Shown: positions 43,566-52,835, numbered from the stretch's first letter. The stretch is DNA of 64,000 bases from Paenibacillus sp. SZ31 (GCF_012912005.1 NZ_JABBEA010000001.1:558001-622000), one strand, 5' to 3'. Notes: generated from the sequence alone by a model not told the origin. A program made the numbers and translations.

Positions 43566-43952
43566 TCACGAGCGATCCTTACCTCGCTGCCATACATCTA
43601 ATGCCAATAACAACCATCCAGCAATGAAAGCTACCCCACCAATCGGTGTGATGGCACCCAGAATCTTGATACCGGAAATGCTGAGCACATACAAGCTGCC
43701 CGAGAACACGATAATTCCGATAAACAACAGACGTGCGGCCCATTTCAGTTTCGTAGATGCCCCAAGCTGACCAGCCGTCAAGCCGATAATGAGTAAGGCC
43801 ACTGCATGAATCATGTGATATTGCACACCAGTCTCATATGTAGCTATGGCCGCCGGCCCAATTGTATCCTTGAGCATATGTGCACCAAACGCACCGATCG
43901 CAACCGATAACATGGTCATTACAGCTCCAAGCATCATCCATCTTCGTTGCAT
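43566..43952 (-). CDS. DUF423 small integral membrane protein
   Basis: A 128-residue protein with four transmembrane helices (about 7-27, 46-64, 72-92 and 98-118). The pattern 'GAFGAHMLKD' and 'YHMIHAVALLIIG' followed by 'GSLYVLSISGIKILGAITPIGGVAFIAGWLLLA' matches the DUF423/YwdK family. Its function is unknown; family members are small inner-membrane proteins widespread in bacteria. AAGGGAGAG precedes the ATG. It is monocistronic and convergent with the gene at 42840. Confidence 0.85.
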   Translation of the reverse strand: MQRRWMMLGAVMTMLSVAIGAFGAHMLKDTIGPAAIATYETGVQYHMIHAVALLIIGLTAGQLGASTKLKWAARLLFIGIIVFSGSLYVLSISGIKILGAITPIGGVAFIAGWLLLALDVWQRGKDRS

Positions 43953-44232
43953 GTAAGTTCTCTCCCTTAATTCAACTCTTCCCTCCTTTTATTGTAGCGA
44001 ATCCACTCACCCTTTACCAGTCGGAGCGGAGCTTCATAGATCATATGTCTGTTTATACTTACTAATACTATCTCTACCCTATATATCGTAGAAAACTGGC
44101 GCAAATCCTTGATTTTTATCGATAATTATGGAAAAGTAAACAGGTATGCAATCTTTATATTAAATAGAAGATCATTATACGCCGATTAGGTTAATAACAC
44201 TCAGTACGTGATTAAGGAGGGATATTAAAATA

Positions 44233-44637
44233 ATGGATAATCACAATATCTATGAACCATACCCGCCAGATCATGAGAGGGAACCCATGGCTCCACTGAA
44301 ACATTCCGGACCTGGAATCGCCAGCTTTATCATTGGATTGGTTGCAATCGTGGGTTACATTCTGATATTTTTTACTGCAGCTATGGCCCTAAACGATTCA
44401 ATCGAAGTCCTCACCCCGTTGCAGGCAGAAGAACTGGCCTTGCATCCAGCCGTAATTCTGGCTTCATTAGCGATTCTGGTCTGCCTGATTCTCAATCTGG
44501 CCGGAGGCATCCTCGGAATCATTGGTCTTATCCTCAAGAATCGCAAGAAAGTCTTTGCCATTATAGGGACGCTGATGAATGGAATCATCATTCTGGCATT
44601 CATTGGTCTTATTTTGGTGGGTATGAACATGATGTAA
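44233..44637 (+). CDS. Small membrane protein, DUF4064/4190-like
   Basis: A 134-residue protein with a hydrophilic N-terminus and three hydrophobic helices: about 27-50 ('GIASFIIGLVAIVGYILIFFTAAM'), 73-103 and 108-132. The pattern 'GIASFIIGLVAIVG' and 'AGGILGIIGLILKNRKKVFAIIGTLMNGIIIL' is seen in small Firmicutes membrane proteins of the DUF4190 type. An AAGGAGG site at about 44214 precedes the ATG at 44233. No function is known; the gene stands alone, with degV starting about 110 bases downstream. Confidence 0.65.
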   Translation: MDNHNIYEPYPPDHEREPMAPLKHSGPGIASFIIGLVAIVGYILIFFTAAMALNDSIEVLTPLQAEELALHPAVILASLAILVCLILNLAGGILGIIGLILKNRKKVFAIIGTLMNGIIILAFIGLILVGMNMM

Positions 44638-44745
44638 CGGTTTGCATCAGCGTCATGTTTCCATATAATTAAAATGAATGGGTTTACACATGGATATAAT
44701 CTATATTATTTTGCTAAAAATTCTTGTATTTCAAAGGAGATTGAC

Positions 44746-45594
44746 ATGTCACGAATCAAAATTTTTGCGGACAGCACAAGTGATCTGGCTCCCGAATGGA
44801 TCCAGCAACACGATATCGGCATCATCCCCTTGTATGTGGTGTTCGGTGAAGAATCATTGAAAGACGGTGCTGAGATTAAGCCTGAACAGCTATATGAACG
44901 AGTCAGTCAAGATGGGCGTCTTCCCAAAACAGCTGCACCTTCACCCGCTGATTTCATGACGGCATTTCAACCTTACATAGACCAAGGGGATGAGATTCTA
45001 TATATCAGTTTGTCCTCTGAACTTTCTTCTACCTACCAAAATGCACGACTAGCGAGTTCTGAGTTCCCGGAAGGACGAATTTCCGTCATCGACTCACAGA
45101 ATCTCTCATCCGGAATTGCCCTTATGGTGATGAAAGCAGTACATGCAGCCGATAAAGGACAAAACCTGACTCAGATTACACACCTGATTGAGGCGATGAA
45201 ACCGAATGTGCGCACGGAGTTTGTCATCGATACACTGGAATATCTGCACAAAGGCGGACGTTGTTCGGGCATGCAGAATCTGATTGGCAGTCTATTGAAG
45301 ATCCGCCCTGTCATCCGGGTAACGGATGGCAAGATGGCGCCCGCCTATAAAGTACGCGGTAAACGGGAGAAAGCCCTGGAACAAATGCTGCAAAACACGC
45401 TCAGCGCGAAGGAACAGATTGATCCCGACCTGCTGATCGTTGTGCATACCATGGCTGAAGAGGATGCGCTTGACTTGCAGAAGTCTTTGCAGGAACAGAC
45501 GGGTGCCCGGGTGGAACTGACCACTGCCGGTTGTGTAGTATGCAGTCACTGCGGTCCCAAAACGATTGGAATCATCTATAGCACTGTTCTATAG
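44746..45594 (+). CDS. DegV family fatty-acid-binding protein
   Basis: A 282-residue DegV/FakB-type protein. The family binds a fatty acid in a two-domain fold and, with a FakA kinase, delivers it to phospholipid synthesis. The start ATG at 44746 is chosen because GGAG stands 9 bases upstream and the product begins 'MSRIKIFADSTSDLAPEW', the family N-terminus. Other signatures are 'PKTAAPSPADF', 'ILYISLSSELSSTYQNA', 'VIDSQNLSSGIALMV', 'FVIDTLEYLHKGGRCSG' and C-terminal 'VCSHCGPKTIGIIYS'. No fakA gene is present nearby. It ends at a bidirectional terminator. Confidence 0.9.
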   Translation: MSRIKIFADSTSDLAPEWIQQHDIGIIPLYVVFGEESLKDGAEIKPEQLYERVSQDGRLPKTAAPSPADFMTAFQPYIDQGDEILYISLSSELSSTYQNARLASSEFPEGRISVIDSQNLSSGIALMVMKAVHAADKGQNLTQITHLIEAMKPNVRTEFVIDTLEYLHKGGRCSGMQNLIGSLLKIRPVIRVTDGKMAPAYKVRGKREKALEQMLQNTLSAKEQIDPDLLIVVHTMAEEDALDLQKSLQEQTGARVELTTAGCVVCSHCGPKTIGIIYSTVL

Positions 45595-45687
45595 TATTAC
45601 ACACAACATGGTATCGTATGACTAGATCCTGTATTGTGGGTCTGTATGTGGTCACATCCAATTGCACTTGATAGATCGATACAACAT

Positions 45688-45733
45688 AAAAAGGGCATTC
45701 CGAGCTTAATCGCTCAGGATGCCCTTTAATATT
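45688..45733. terminator. Bidirectional terminator between degV and the deacetylase gene
   Basis: AAAGGGCAT (45690-45698) pairs with ATGCCCTTT (45719-45727) around an inner GAGC/GCTC stem. A-tract on the left and T-rich on the right; it serves two convergent genes. Confidence 0.85.
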
Positions 45734-45789
45734 TTGCTTAACTCAGGAATAACCTTAAGTGTACGCCGATGGGTCATGATGATAATGCA

Positions 45790-46569
45790 TCAATAACTTT
45801 TGGTCCGCAAATCATCCAGACTTTTAAATGCATATCCTTGCTTACGCGCCTCATCGATAATGGAACCCAAAGCTTCCGTGTTGTCTTTGGATACGGAATG
45901 AAGCAAAATGACAGCACCCGAATGAAGTTGTTTCAACACCTGCTGATGAGCATATTGTGCACCACGCTGCACATTCGTATCCCAGTCTTTATAAGCAACA
46001 GACCAGAACACATTCACATACCCTTGGGCATGACTCTCTGCGAGCGTACGATTGTTAAAAATCCCACGTGGTGGCCGCAAAAAGGTCGCCTGTTGACCCG
46101 TTAGCCGATTCACTTCCGACTTGACCTTATCCAGTTCCACCCTAAGCTTCTCATTGGAGATGCGGGTCATGTCTGGATGGCTCCATGAATGGTTACCCAC
46201 AATATGACCTTCAGCCGCCATGCGTTTGACCAAATCAGGTTGATCCTTGAGATAATGACCTGTCACAAAGAAAGCCGCAGGTACCTTCTTGGCACGCAAA
46301 ACATCCAGTATGGCAGGCGTGAACCCATTCTCATACCCGTTATCAAACGTGAGATACAATTCCTTCTGCTTCGTATCCCCCAGGAAAATAGCATCGTTAT
46401 GTTGTAAGATCGATTTGAAGCCTTCCTGATCAATGGAGGGCAGCTGACCATTTTGACTTTTCTTGAAGCCAAAGTGATAAGCTCCGGTAACCGGCGATGC
46501 TTCAGCCTGTGCCGGTACCATACTAATGGATAATAGCCCCAACAGTATGTATAGAACCATTCGCTTCAT
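45790..46569 (-). CDS. Polysaccharide deacetylase, PdaA-like
   Basis: A 259-residue secreted NodB-type deacetylase most like PdaA, which removes acetyl groups from N-acetylmuramic acid during formation of the muramic delta-lactam of the spore cortex. It has a signal peptide (about 1-24, ending 'AQAEA'). The family start is 'YHFGFKKS', then 'LTFDNGYENGFTPAILD' with the metal/base Asp76-Asn77 motif, 'GNHSWSHPDM' with His127 and His131, 'FLRPPRGIFNNRTL', and 'GAVILLHSVSKDN'. The Asn after Asp76 is usual for the PdaA type. It fits the sporulation lifestyle shown by yhbH and spoVR. Confidence 0.88.
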   Translation of the reverse strand: MKRMVLYILLGLLSISMVPAQAEASPVTGAYHFGFKKSQNGQLPSIDQEGFKSILQHNDAIFLGDTKQKELYLTFDNGYENGFTPAILDVLRAKKVPAAFFVTGHYLKDQPDLVKRMAAEGHIVGNHSWSHPDMTRISNEKLRVELDKVKSEVNRLTGQQATFLRPPRGIFNNRTLAESHAQGYVNVFWSVAYKDWDTNVQRGAQYAHQQVLKQLHSGAVILLHSVSKDNTEALGSIIDEARKQGYAFKSLDDLRTKSY

Positions 46570-46666
46570 TCTATCCGCTCCTGTTCCTGAAAAATTCGGT
46601 TAGTCGTTTGTACACGAACACCTTCAGGTAATATGCCACAGGAACGGCTAATGTATGTAAATGCGT

Positions 46667-46833
46667 ATTAGAGCGTGTCTTGAAACTCGCTGAAGTGCAT
46701 CTTTTACCGCCTTTTCGCCCCCTGCTTCTTCACTTTCCCTTGACGTGCCCCGGCACGCCTGCGGAAAACTTCCTTGCTTGGAACGAAAATTCAGCAAAAT
46801 CTGCTTCTTTCGGAGTTTCAGACACGCCCTAAT
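46667..46833. repeat. 167-bp palindromic MITE-like element
   Basis: The outer arms ATTAGAGCGTGTC (from 46667) and, reversed, ATTAGGGCGTGTC (to 46833) match over more than 20 bases including TGAAACTC. Weaker complementarity continues through both halves to a central CGTGCCCCGGCACG (46744-46757). The element abuts the stop codon of the gene at 46829. It encodes no credible protein. The layout fits a miniature inverted-repeat or REP-like element. Confidence 0.7.
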
Positions 46834-47236
46834 CGAAACGTTTATTTTCATGTTGTGGCGGAGTTTGATGAAACAATTCGAGCAAAGTCTGGGGTTTGCC
46901 ACTGGAAGCGAGCCACTCCCTCACAGTCTGTATGGCACGGGTCTGCCCATCTCCCCGATCACGCCAAGTAAGTAGCTCGATGACTTTGATAATCAAGGCC
47001 GACATATTGTGATTATCCAGTTCAGACCGCTCTGCCCTCAGCTTGTGATACAAAGCCTCCTGCTCCCAATCAAGTAGAATCTCATCACCGATGGTTGGTT
47101 TCAATAGCGTATACGCTCTGTCACAACCTTTACAACGAACCGTGCTAACCTGTTCATATATAAATTCCGCTCGGACATCCTGCTGGCAATCCGGGCACTT
47201 GAATCCAACCTGTATGTTTTGTATGTTATCACTCAT
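46829..47236 (-). CDS. Zinc-ribbon protein of unknown function
   Basis: A 135-residue cytoplasmic protein with an N-terminal four-cysteine ribbon ('FKCPDCQQDV' and 'STVRCKGCDRAY', residues about 13-41). A helical C-terminal domain follows ('EQEALYHKLRAERSELDNHNMSALIIKVIELLTWRDRGD', 'AIQTVREWLASSGK'). I recognise no family. The ATG at 47236 follows AGGAGGAACA. Its stop codon lies in the outer arm of the palindromic element, so the element inserted at the 3' end of the gene and may serve as its terminator. It is divergent from cysC. Confidence 0.55.
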   Translation of the reverse strand: MSDNIQNIQVGFKCPDCQQDVRAEFIYEQVSTVRCKGCDRAYTLLKPTIGDEILLDWEQEALYHKLRAERSELDNHNMSALIIKVIELLTWRDRGDGQTRAIQTVREWLASSGKPQTLLELFHQTPPQHENKRFD

Positions 47237-47323
47237 GACATTGTTCCTCCTGCTATGTATGTACTACATCTATACCCGATATTCTGTCGATTCACGCTTA
47301 TTTTGAAGAAATTGATAAGGTGC

Positions 47324-47329
47324 TATAAT
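47324..47329 (+). promoter_or_regulatory. -10 element for cysC
   Basis: A perfect TATAAT about 57 bases before the cysC start. The -35 at 17 bases (TTTTGA) is weak, and TTGAAG lies at 15 bases. Confidence 0.45.
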
Positions 47330-47385
47330 ATTGAAAATATGTTAAAATGTTATGCATATCATGGTAGGGAAAAGGCGGGATACTC

Positions 47386-48024
47386 ATGTCAAAGGAAGAG
47401 CGCAACATAACCTGGCAATCATCTAGCATCAACAGACAAGACCGGGAGAAACATAATGGACACCGTAGTCGTGCCATCTGGTTTACCGGGTTATCGGGTG
47501 CAGGAAAGTCATCCCTTGCATTTGCCCTGGAGCAGTATCTCTACGACCAAGGCGTGCGTTGTTATGTTCTCGACGGGGATAATGTACGTCATGGTCTGAA
47601 CCGGGATCTCGGTTTTACAGCTGAGGATCGTCAAGAAAATCTGCGGCGAATTGGTGAAGTATCGAAGTTAATGGTAGATGCCGGGTTGTTTGTCCTTTCA
47701 GCCTTTATCTCTCCTCATGAACAGGATCGTGAGATGGTTAGACAGTTATTTGAACCGGATGATTTCATTGAAATCTATGTGCGCTGTTCGATTGAAGAAT
47801 GTGAGCGGCGAGATCCCAAAGGCCTGTACAAAAAAGCCCGCAACGGTGACATCCCTCATTTCACAGGCATTTCCGCCCCCTATGATGTACCGAAATCTCC
47901 TTCATTCATCATCGATACGGAGCAATGGTCTATTGAGGACGCCGTGCAGGAGATCGTACAGCATTTGGAGCAGATTGGTGCTCTTCAACTGCCACTCCCT
48001 ACGAATACAGCGCTCGTTCATTAA
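47386..48024 (+). CDS. cysC: CysC, adenylylsulfate (APS) kinase
   Basis: CysC phosphorylates APS to make PAPS, the sulfuryl donor for sulfotransferases and for sulfate reduction. The 212-residue protein is standard length: P-loop 'GLSGAGKSS' at 35-43, '[15 protein letters not shown]' and '[18 protein letters not shown]', then '[15 protein letters not shown]' and '[22 protein letters not shown]'. No ATP sulfurylase or reductase is next to it. It is convergent with the lasso peptide operon, whose first gene encodes a sulfotransferase, so a role in supplying PAPS for a secondary product is plausible. The ATG at 47386 has a weak GGCGGG site. Confidence 0.95.
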   Translation: MSKEERNITWQSSSINRQDREKHNGHRSRAIWFTGLSGAGKSSLAFALEQYLYDQGVRCYVLDGDNVRHGLNRDLGFTAEDRQENLRRIGEVSKLMVDAGLFVLSAFISPHEQDREMVRQLFEPDDFIEIYVRCSIEECERRDPKGLYKKARNGDIPHFTGISAPYDVPKSPSFIIDTEQWSIEDAVQEIVQHLEQIGALQLPLPTNTALVH

Positions 48025-48054
48025 TTCTTGCACATCACACTAATGACTTACATG

Positions 48055-48083
48055 AAAGGCGCGCCATCGTGGCGCGCCTCTTT
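48055..48083. terminator. Bidirectional terminator between cysC and the lasso operon
   Basis: AGGCGCGCCA (48057-48066) pairs perfectly with TGGCGCGCCT (48070-48079) around TCG. CTTT follows on the plus strand and TTTC on the minus strand. Confidence 0.8.
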
Positions 48084-48101
48084 ACGTTATGACTTGCCTA
48101 C

Positions 48102-49922
48102 CTACTGTCCCACAACACCCGCTTGCATGTTCAGAAGTTTGCTGAACGTGCCTACCGGGTCTGTAGATAACTGCTGATATCCGCCCTCTTGGATGACACG
48201 ACCTTCGTCCAGCACAATCACACGATCTGCCGTCCGAATGGTGGACAATCGGTGTGCAATCACGATAATGGTGACATGTCCTTTTAACCGTTCCAGCGCC
48301 TCATGAATGTACTGTTCATTCTCACTGTCCAGCGCACTCGTTGCTTCATCCAGCACTAGCACCGAAGGATTCCGCAGCATGGCCCGGGCAAGCACCAACC
48401 GTTGGCGTTCCCCCCCAGATAGTCGAATACCTCGATCACCTATAATCGTATCCAGACCCTGAGGTAACTTCCGTACAAAAGCCGCAGAAGACGAAAACTG
48501 CAATGCTTGCCACATCTGTTCTTCACTTGCATTCGGATCAACCAGACGCAGATTCTCCCGAATACTCGTATGAAACAGGAATGGGTCCTGAGAGACATAT
48601 CCGATGGAACTCCGCCAGCTCAGTAATCGTTCTTCTGACAACGGTACACCGTCAATCAAAATGCGACCACTCTCGGGTCTGACGAGGCCCATAATCAGAT
48701 CTATCAGCGTGCTCTTGCCTGCTCCGGATTTGCCTACAATCGCGGTCATGCCCCTTGCCGGAATAGAGGCTTGCACATTCATTAATGAGTACGTATCACT
48801 GCCCTCATAACGATAGCAGACATCCTGACACGTGATAGATTCCTTCAGTTTCATAGGTTGAATCTCACCAATTCCAACATCTTTTGCTGAGGCAATCTCT
48901 TCACTAATCTCACGACTCTTTGCCGTCTGCGCTTGCAATTCTCTTACCACCCGAAACGCAGGCAGCATGGAGCTGATGTACTCCAGATTGGACTGAATCG
49001 CCGTAAACCTTGGCCATAAGCGGGAAAAGATAAGGATAATGAGTATGAGACTTGCCGGAGGTACTGTCATTACACGGAGAGAAAGATAGATGAATGCCGC
49101 AATAATGATAGCCGCGGACATCCGGTGAATCAGCTGTGTGCCACTGTTCAATTGGCTAAATTGAATGACATTGCGTTCAATCTGTCTACACATGCGCTCA
49201 AACCAGTTCATGTGTGAACGCTCGAGCATATTGCTCTTAATATCCTTAATTCCGTTGAAATGCTCGGTAATGCCGTTATAATAACTTTGCGAAAATTCAG
49301 AAGTCTGGTCTCCAATCTGCTTGGCCCGCTTGACGAATTTTCTCAAGACGATAAATAATACCAATCCACAGACGAGCACAAGTGCCGTCAACTTGGCAGA
49401 TAACCAGAAAGCTAGACCAATCTGAATCCCCGTAAAGATCAGGGAAGCAGCCATTTGCAGCATAATGCTCGTTCCTTGGCTCACACGTGCAAGCTCAGTC
49501 GTTAATATATGGTTAAAATCGGATTTTCGTTTTTGGAGAAAAAATGACCATTGCGCCATAATAATGGCACCATAGGTTTCCATGCGCAGCGTTCGTACAA
49601 ATTGCTGCTGAATTCGCGTATTACGGATCGTCTGGAGACGCTGCATCCAGGCCTGTCCGGAGACAATCAACACAAAGGTGAACAATACGAGTAACAATTG
49701 GCTATTTTCAGAAAAACGATTCAACACGTCGCCAAGCCAGGGAATGTTTAAGCCTGTGGAGCCCATCTCAAATATGCCAATCAGACTCAACATCGGAACA
49801 AGCATGTAGATGCCGATCCCTTCCATGAGACTGATACAGATCATTCCTAGCAGATTCCAATATAGAATGGGCCCCGTAACATGATGCAGCTTTCGCATGA
49901 AATACTTTAATTCCGAGATCAT
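48102..49922 (-). CDS. Lasso peptide ABC exporter (permease-ATPase fusion)
   Basis: A 606-residue half-transporter of the lasso 'D' type, which exports and confers immunity to the mature peptide. The N-terminal ~330 residues contain about six transmembrane helices ('ITGPILYWNLLGMICISLMEG', 'LLLVLFTFVLIVSGQAW', 'MSAAIIIAAFIYLSLRV'). The ATPase part has Walker A 'GKSGAGKSTLIDL', signature 'LSGGERQRLVLARAML', Walker B 'VLVLDEATSALD' and H-loop 'VIAHRLSTI'. It is the last gene of the operon; the preceding gene overlaps its start by four bases (ATGA). There is no peptidase domain, consistent with leader removal by B1/B2. Confidence 0.9.
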   Translation of the reverse strand: MISELKYFMRKLHHVTGPILYWNLLGMICISLMEGIGIYMLVPMLSLIGIFEMGSTGLNIPWLGDVLNRFSENSQLLLVLFTFVLIVSGQAWMQRLQTIRNTRIQQQFVRTLRMETYGAIIMAQWSFFLQKRKSDFNHILTTELARVSQGTSIMLQMAASLIFTGIQIGLAFWLSAKLTALVLVCGLVLFIVLRKFVKRAKQIGDQTSEFSQSYYNGITEHFNGIKDIKSNMLERSHMNWFERMCRQIERNVIQFSQLNSGTQLIHRMSAAIIIAAFIYLSLRVMTVPPASLILIILIFSRLWPRFTAIQSNLEYISSMLPAFRVVRELQAQTAKSREISEEIASAKDVGIGEIQPMKLKESITCQDVCYRYEGSDTYSLMNVQASIPARGMTAIVGKSGAGKSTLIDLIMGLVRPESGRILIDGVPLSEERLLSWRSSIGYVSQDPFLFHTSIRENLRLVDPNASEEQMWQALQFSSSAAFVRKLPQGLDTIIGDRGIRLSGGERQRLVLARAMLRNPSVLVLDEATSALDSENEQYIHEALERLKGHVTIIVIAHRLSTIRTADRVIVLDEGRVIQEGGYQQLSTDPVGTFSKLLNMQAGVVGQ

Positions 49923-51115
49923 ACTTTACCCCTTTCCGTCACCGTATACCTTTTAATTCGCCGCCAGAACCAGAGAAACGGACGTAACGGAAAGTACAGA
50001 AAAAACAAAGAACGTGGAAGCGGCAATTGATCCACATCCCATGTACTTGGATATAAACGTTCAATAAAGAAAAACCATTTCTGCTTCGTACTTCGAAGTT
50101 TAAACAGATACGATTGATAAGACTTCATATCAGCTGGACTTTCCAGCATGTCATTCATGAACAGTGCGCCTTCACTGGCTAATCGCTTGCCTGTATGATC
50201 ACTCAAGGACATTAAGGACCTGTACTCTGCATCCAGCGGTGTGTTAAATAAATTCGAGGTCAAGCAGAGCGCCTGCGAACCGATCGATAAACGTCCCTCC
50301 GCTTTCAGACGTCTCTCTACTTTCTTCACATCGAGTGACATACTGCGAATCATCTGGTCGATATCCAGCAACCAGCGTAGTCTGAACCATCCGTGCCGCG
50401 CTCCATGAGTTACCAGATAAGCCCACAGATCTTCTTGTTCGAGCATGCGGACAGGTGTCTGTGTGTATGAACTGAACCGGCTGCGTTGCCACAGCAATTC
50501 GAAATCGATTTCTTTGCCCGAATCCGGGTTAAGCCGCCAATGGATCTCCACTTGAGTCTTCTTGACCGGATGTGTGTAACAGATATGATGTTCCCGCCAT
50601 TTCCAGCTGCGCACCGTAGGTGCCCGCTCCCCTTCCTTGGATACATATCCGAGGGTAGCCAGAATGCCTTCAGCCGCTTCCACATCATCAAACGGAATCA
50701 GGATATCCAGGTCTTTGGAGGTTCGCATCGATACATCGCCATAGAGATCATGGGCGAGCGCTGGTCCCTTTAGTGTAATATTGCGGATACCGCGTTCACG
50801 AAAAGCTCCACACACCTGCTCCATTTCAGCTGTCAGATGTAACATGCGGAACGTATTGACCGTATATTGTTGTCGCAGACTCTCCATAACATCCGCCGGA
50901 ATGATCGTGGAGTTCAGTTCTTTCATTTTCAGGTAAAGGACAGAGTACAAGCGGTGATGATAGACAAGCCGCAGAAAGAGCTGCCAATCTGTTCCCTGCA
51001 AACGCGCCTTGAGTTCTTCAGGGGATAGAGCCGTCAGATCACCTCTAATCATACTCAAAATCAGTTTAAGCTCCTTCGGAAATCCTGATGAATAGAGTTC
51101 ACTTTCATGTATCAT
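49919..51115 (-). CDS. Nucleotidyltransferase-family tailoring protein of the lasso cluster
   Basis: A 398-residue protein of the DUF/nucleotidyltransferase family found in Bacilli lasso clusters; in the pseudomycoidin cluster a homologous 'N' protein adds hexose to the phosphate put on by the kinase. The nucleotidyltransferase pattern is 'ITLKGPALAHDLYGDVSMRTSKDLDILIPFDDVEAA' (GP...RxxxDxDilv) near residues 130-165, with 'WKWREHHICYTHPVKKTQVEIHWRL' after it. I start at ATG 51115 (GGGGAGA 7 bases upstream) rather than 51169. It overlaps B2 by 11 bases and the exporter by 4. The exact reaction here is inferred. Confidence 0.8.
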   Translation of the reverse strand: MIHESELYSSGFPKELKLILSMIRGDLTALSPEELKARLQGTDWQLFLRLVYHHRLYSVLYLKMKELNSTIIPADVMESLRQQYTVNTFRMLHLTAEMEQVCGAFRERGIRNITLKGPALAHDLYGDVSMRTSKDLDILIPFDDVEAAEGILATLGYVSKEGERAPTVRSWKWREHHICYTHPVKKTQVEIHWRLNPDSGKEIDFELLWQRSRFSSYTQTPVRMLEQEDLWAYLVTHGARHGWFRLRWLLDIDQMIRSMSLDVKKVERRLKAEGRLSIGSQALCLTSNLFNTPLDAEYRSLMSLSDHTGKRLASEGALFMNDMLESPADMKSYQSYLFKLRSTKQKWFFFIERLYPSTWDVDQLPLPRSLFFLYFPLRPFLWFWRRIKRYTVTERGKV

Positions 51116-51590
51116 AGACAATCTCCCCAGATCCCTTCTCCGGACACCGTTTGCCAAACACGCCGACAACCGTATATTGGTCCATAGTATCAGCTCCGGT
51201 CACGATCAATTTACCACTTCGCAGCCAGGCATGAGCCATCATATGTCCTTGCTTATTCCGTGCAGTCCCCATGTATAACGTGCTCTCTATCTTGCGTCGC
51301 TCAAGCATCTTCATCCCGGCAATCGCCATCACCAGGCAGCGGCTTTCCCATAACGTATATTTGCTGGCGAGCACAATCGCTCTGGAAATATTCCGTATCG
51401 CAATTACCTCACTGCGGTCGAGTCCGGTCATCGGTGTTTCGACCATGGGCGTCCCCAGCCCGGGTGCGATTTTGGCAAATGGCATAGCCTTCAGGATTCG
51501 CGCCCAACCCAGGAGGACATAAGCTTCCCAGACCAGTCGGCGCATCGCGCGCGGAAGGGAGAAATAGGCCTTCATTTTTCGCAACATCAT
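51105..51590 (-). CDS. Lasso peptide B2 leader peptidase
   Basis: A 161-residue transglutaminase-like cysteine peptidase that cuts the leader from the lasso precursor. The triad residues visible are Cys85 in 'LWESRCLVMAIAGMKML', His120 in 'GHMMAHAWLRSGK' and probably Asp134 in 'VTGADTMDQYTVVG'. The start ATG at 51590 has GGAG 6 bases upstream; the longer frame to 51608 would overlap B1. It begins one base after the B1 stop and so is coupled to it. Family length is normal. Confidence 0.9.
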   Translation of the reverse strand: MMLRKMKAYFSLPRAMRRLVWEAYVLLGWARILKAMPFAKIAPGLGTPMVETPMTGLDRSEVIAIRNISRAIVLASKYTLWESRCLVMAIAGMKMLERRKIESTLYMGTARNKQGHMMAHAWLRSGKLIVTGADTMDQYTVVGVFGKRCPEKGSGEIVYDT

Positions 51591-51591
51591 T

Positions 51592-51891
51592 CTACACTCC
51601 GCGAACAACGTCGATTAATCCCTCACGGGACAGATGTTCCAGGAATTGCACTACCTGCTCACGACATACATCCGGCTCAATCTCATACTCCGCAGCAAGT
51701 ACCTCCACCAGTTCCCCCAGCGTACGTTCCTCTGCGATCAGATCCCAGATTCTCCCGCCCGTACTCCCGAGATTATAGTACTTTCCAGAGCTAATGCTCA
51801 TCATGACTTTCTCACCGCCCATATCACTGACCAGATTACCTTCCTTCCGGGTTACCCGGTCTTCCACATTCATCGGTGTAGTCGCTGTCAT
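51592..51891 (-). CDS. Lasso peptide B1, PqqD-type leader-binding protein
   Basis: A 99-residue PqqD/RRE protein that binds the precursor leader and presents it to B2 and the cyclase. The pattern is 'VTRKEGNLVSDMGGEKVMMSISSGKYYNLGSTGGRIWDLIAEERTLGELVEVLAAEYEI...CREQVVQFLEHLSREGLI', with the beta hairpin and recognition helix of the family. The ATG overlaps the kinase stop (ATGA, 51888-51891), so translation is coupled. Confidence 0.9.
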   Translation of the reverse strand: MTATTPMNVEDRVTRKEGNLVSDMGGEKVMMSISSGKYYNLGSTGGRIWDLIAEERTLGELVEVLAAEYEIEPDVCREQVVQFLEHLSREGLIDVVRGV

Positions 51892-52835
51892 TGTCCTGTA
51901 TGCACTCCTTTGCGTATATGATCTGTGATCCGATCCACCATCTCAAATGCTGTAAACTCAGCGCCCGTTCTGGTCAATCTGCCTATTTCCACACTTGCCG
52001 AGAGTCTTGAGACGGTCTCGAATAGCCATTGTGCCAACCCTTGCCTTGCAGCGAGTCCACCACGGAACGTATTGGAGCATAACAGATGCAGTCGTTCCAG
52101 CCCTGTCACTTCAACCAGTTGAACGGACGTATGGTCTTCTTCCGGTTGTGGAGCAAGTTCAAATACCCCTGCCAGTGGCACAGCCATATCATGAAAATAG
52201 TGCTGAACAGGTATCGCATACTTCCTAATCTCTGCGTGAACCGTTGCATAATCCTGTTCCTTCATGCCGAAGCCATCCAGACTGGGCTGCCATAACTTCT
52301 GTTGCGGATAACCAGGTGATACGATGGCTCTTCCCCCAGCATCCCAGGTCAGTGCGACAACATCATCGGTGAGAAGCGGATATCCGCGTGATGCGAGTGC
52401 AGCCGACAGCGTTGATTTCCCTGCCCCCGAATGTCCGACAAATGCGTAAGCCCAGCCATCCATAACAACTGCACTACCATGTAGTGGAAGAATGCCACGT
52501 TGCATCATAACAACCGCCATACAGGTGCCCAGGATGAATAATCTAACCTTCTTCTCATCTGCTCCCGGCTGTGAGCATACAACGATGCGCTTTCCTTGCT
52601 CCATTAGAAACAGACCTGTATCTTCGATTTTGAAAAAAAGGCTGCCTTCCCGTGCCACAAAGTTGTCGTTGCCGAGATCCCACTTCTCCCACAATGTAGT
52701 CAGATCTGATGACTCAATGTGTACATCCGCGACATCAGAACGAATCTCTGCATCCATGGGTACGCTCTGCAGTTCAGGCATTGGAATTTGGCTCGACCAG
52801 CGCAAACCATACGCTACATAATGCACAGGCAACAA
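51888..52835 (-). CDS. HPr-kinase-like lasso peptide kinase
   Basis: A 315-residue protein of the HPr kinase-like family that phosphorylates the C-terminal Ser of paeninodin-type lasso peptides. The P-loop 'GHSGAGKSTLSAALASRG' sits near residue 133 and 'LLTDDVVALTWD' follows. I start at TTG 52835, with a perfect AGGAGG 9 bases upstream (52845-52850). Starts further upstream (52955, 52931) would require reading through the terminator hairpin at 52865-52904, and the product would then begin with an unrelated stretch instead of 'LPVHYVAYGLRWSSQIP'. Substrate is inferred from the precursor ending in Ser. Confidence 0.85.
   Translation of the reverse strand: MLPVHYVAYGLRWSSQIPMPELQSVPMDAEIRSDVADVHIESSDLTTLWEKWDLGNDNFVAREGSLFFKIEDTGLFLMEQGKRIVVCSQPGADEKKVRLFILGTCMAVVMMQRGILPLHGSAVVMDGWAYAFVGHSGAGKSTLSAALASRGYPLLTDDVVALTWDAGGRAIVSPGYPQQKLWQPSLDGFGMKEQDYATVHAEIRKYAIPVQHYFHDMAVPLAGVFELAPQPEEDHTSVQLVEVTGLERLHLLCSNTFRGGLAARQGLAQWLFETVSRLSASVEIGRLTRTGAEFTAFEMVDRITDHIRKGVHTGQ

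Noticed and set aside
46774-46971. Small open frames across the palindromic element
   Set aside because: They arise from the inverted repeat and from the antisense of the zinc-ribbon gene; no ribosome site or family pattern.
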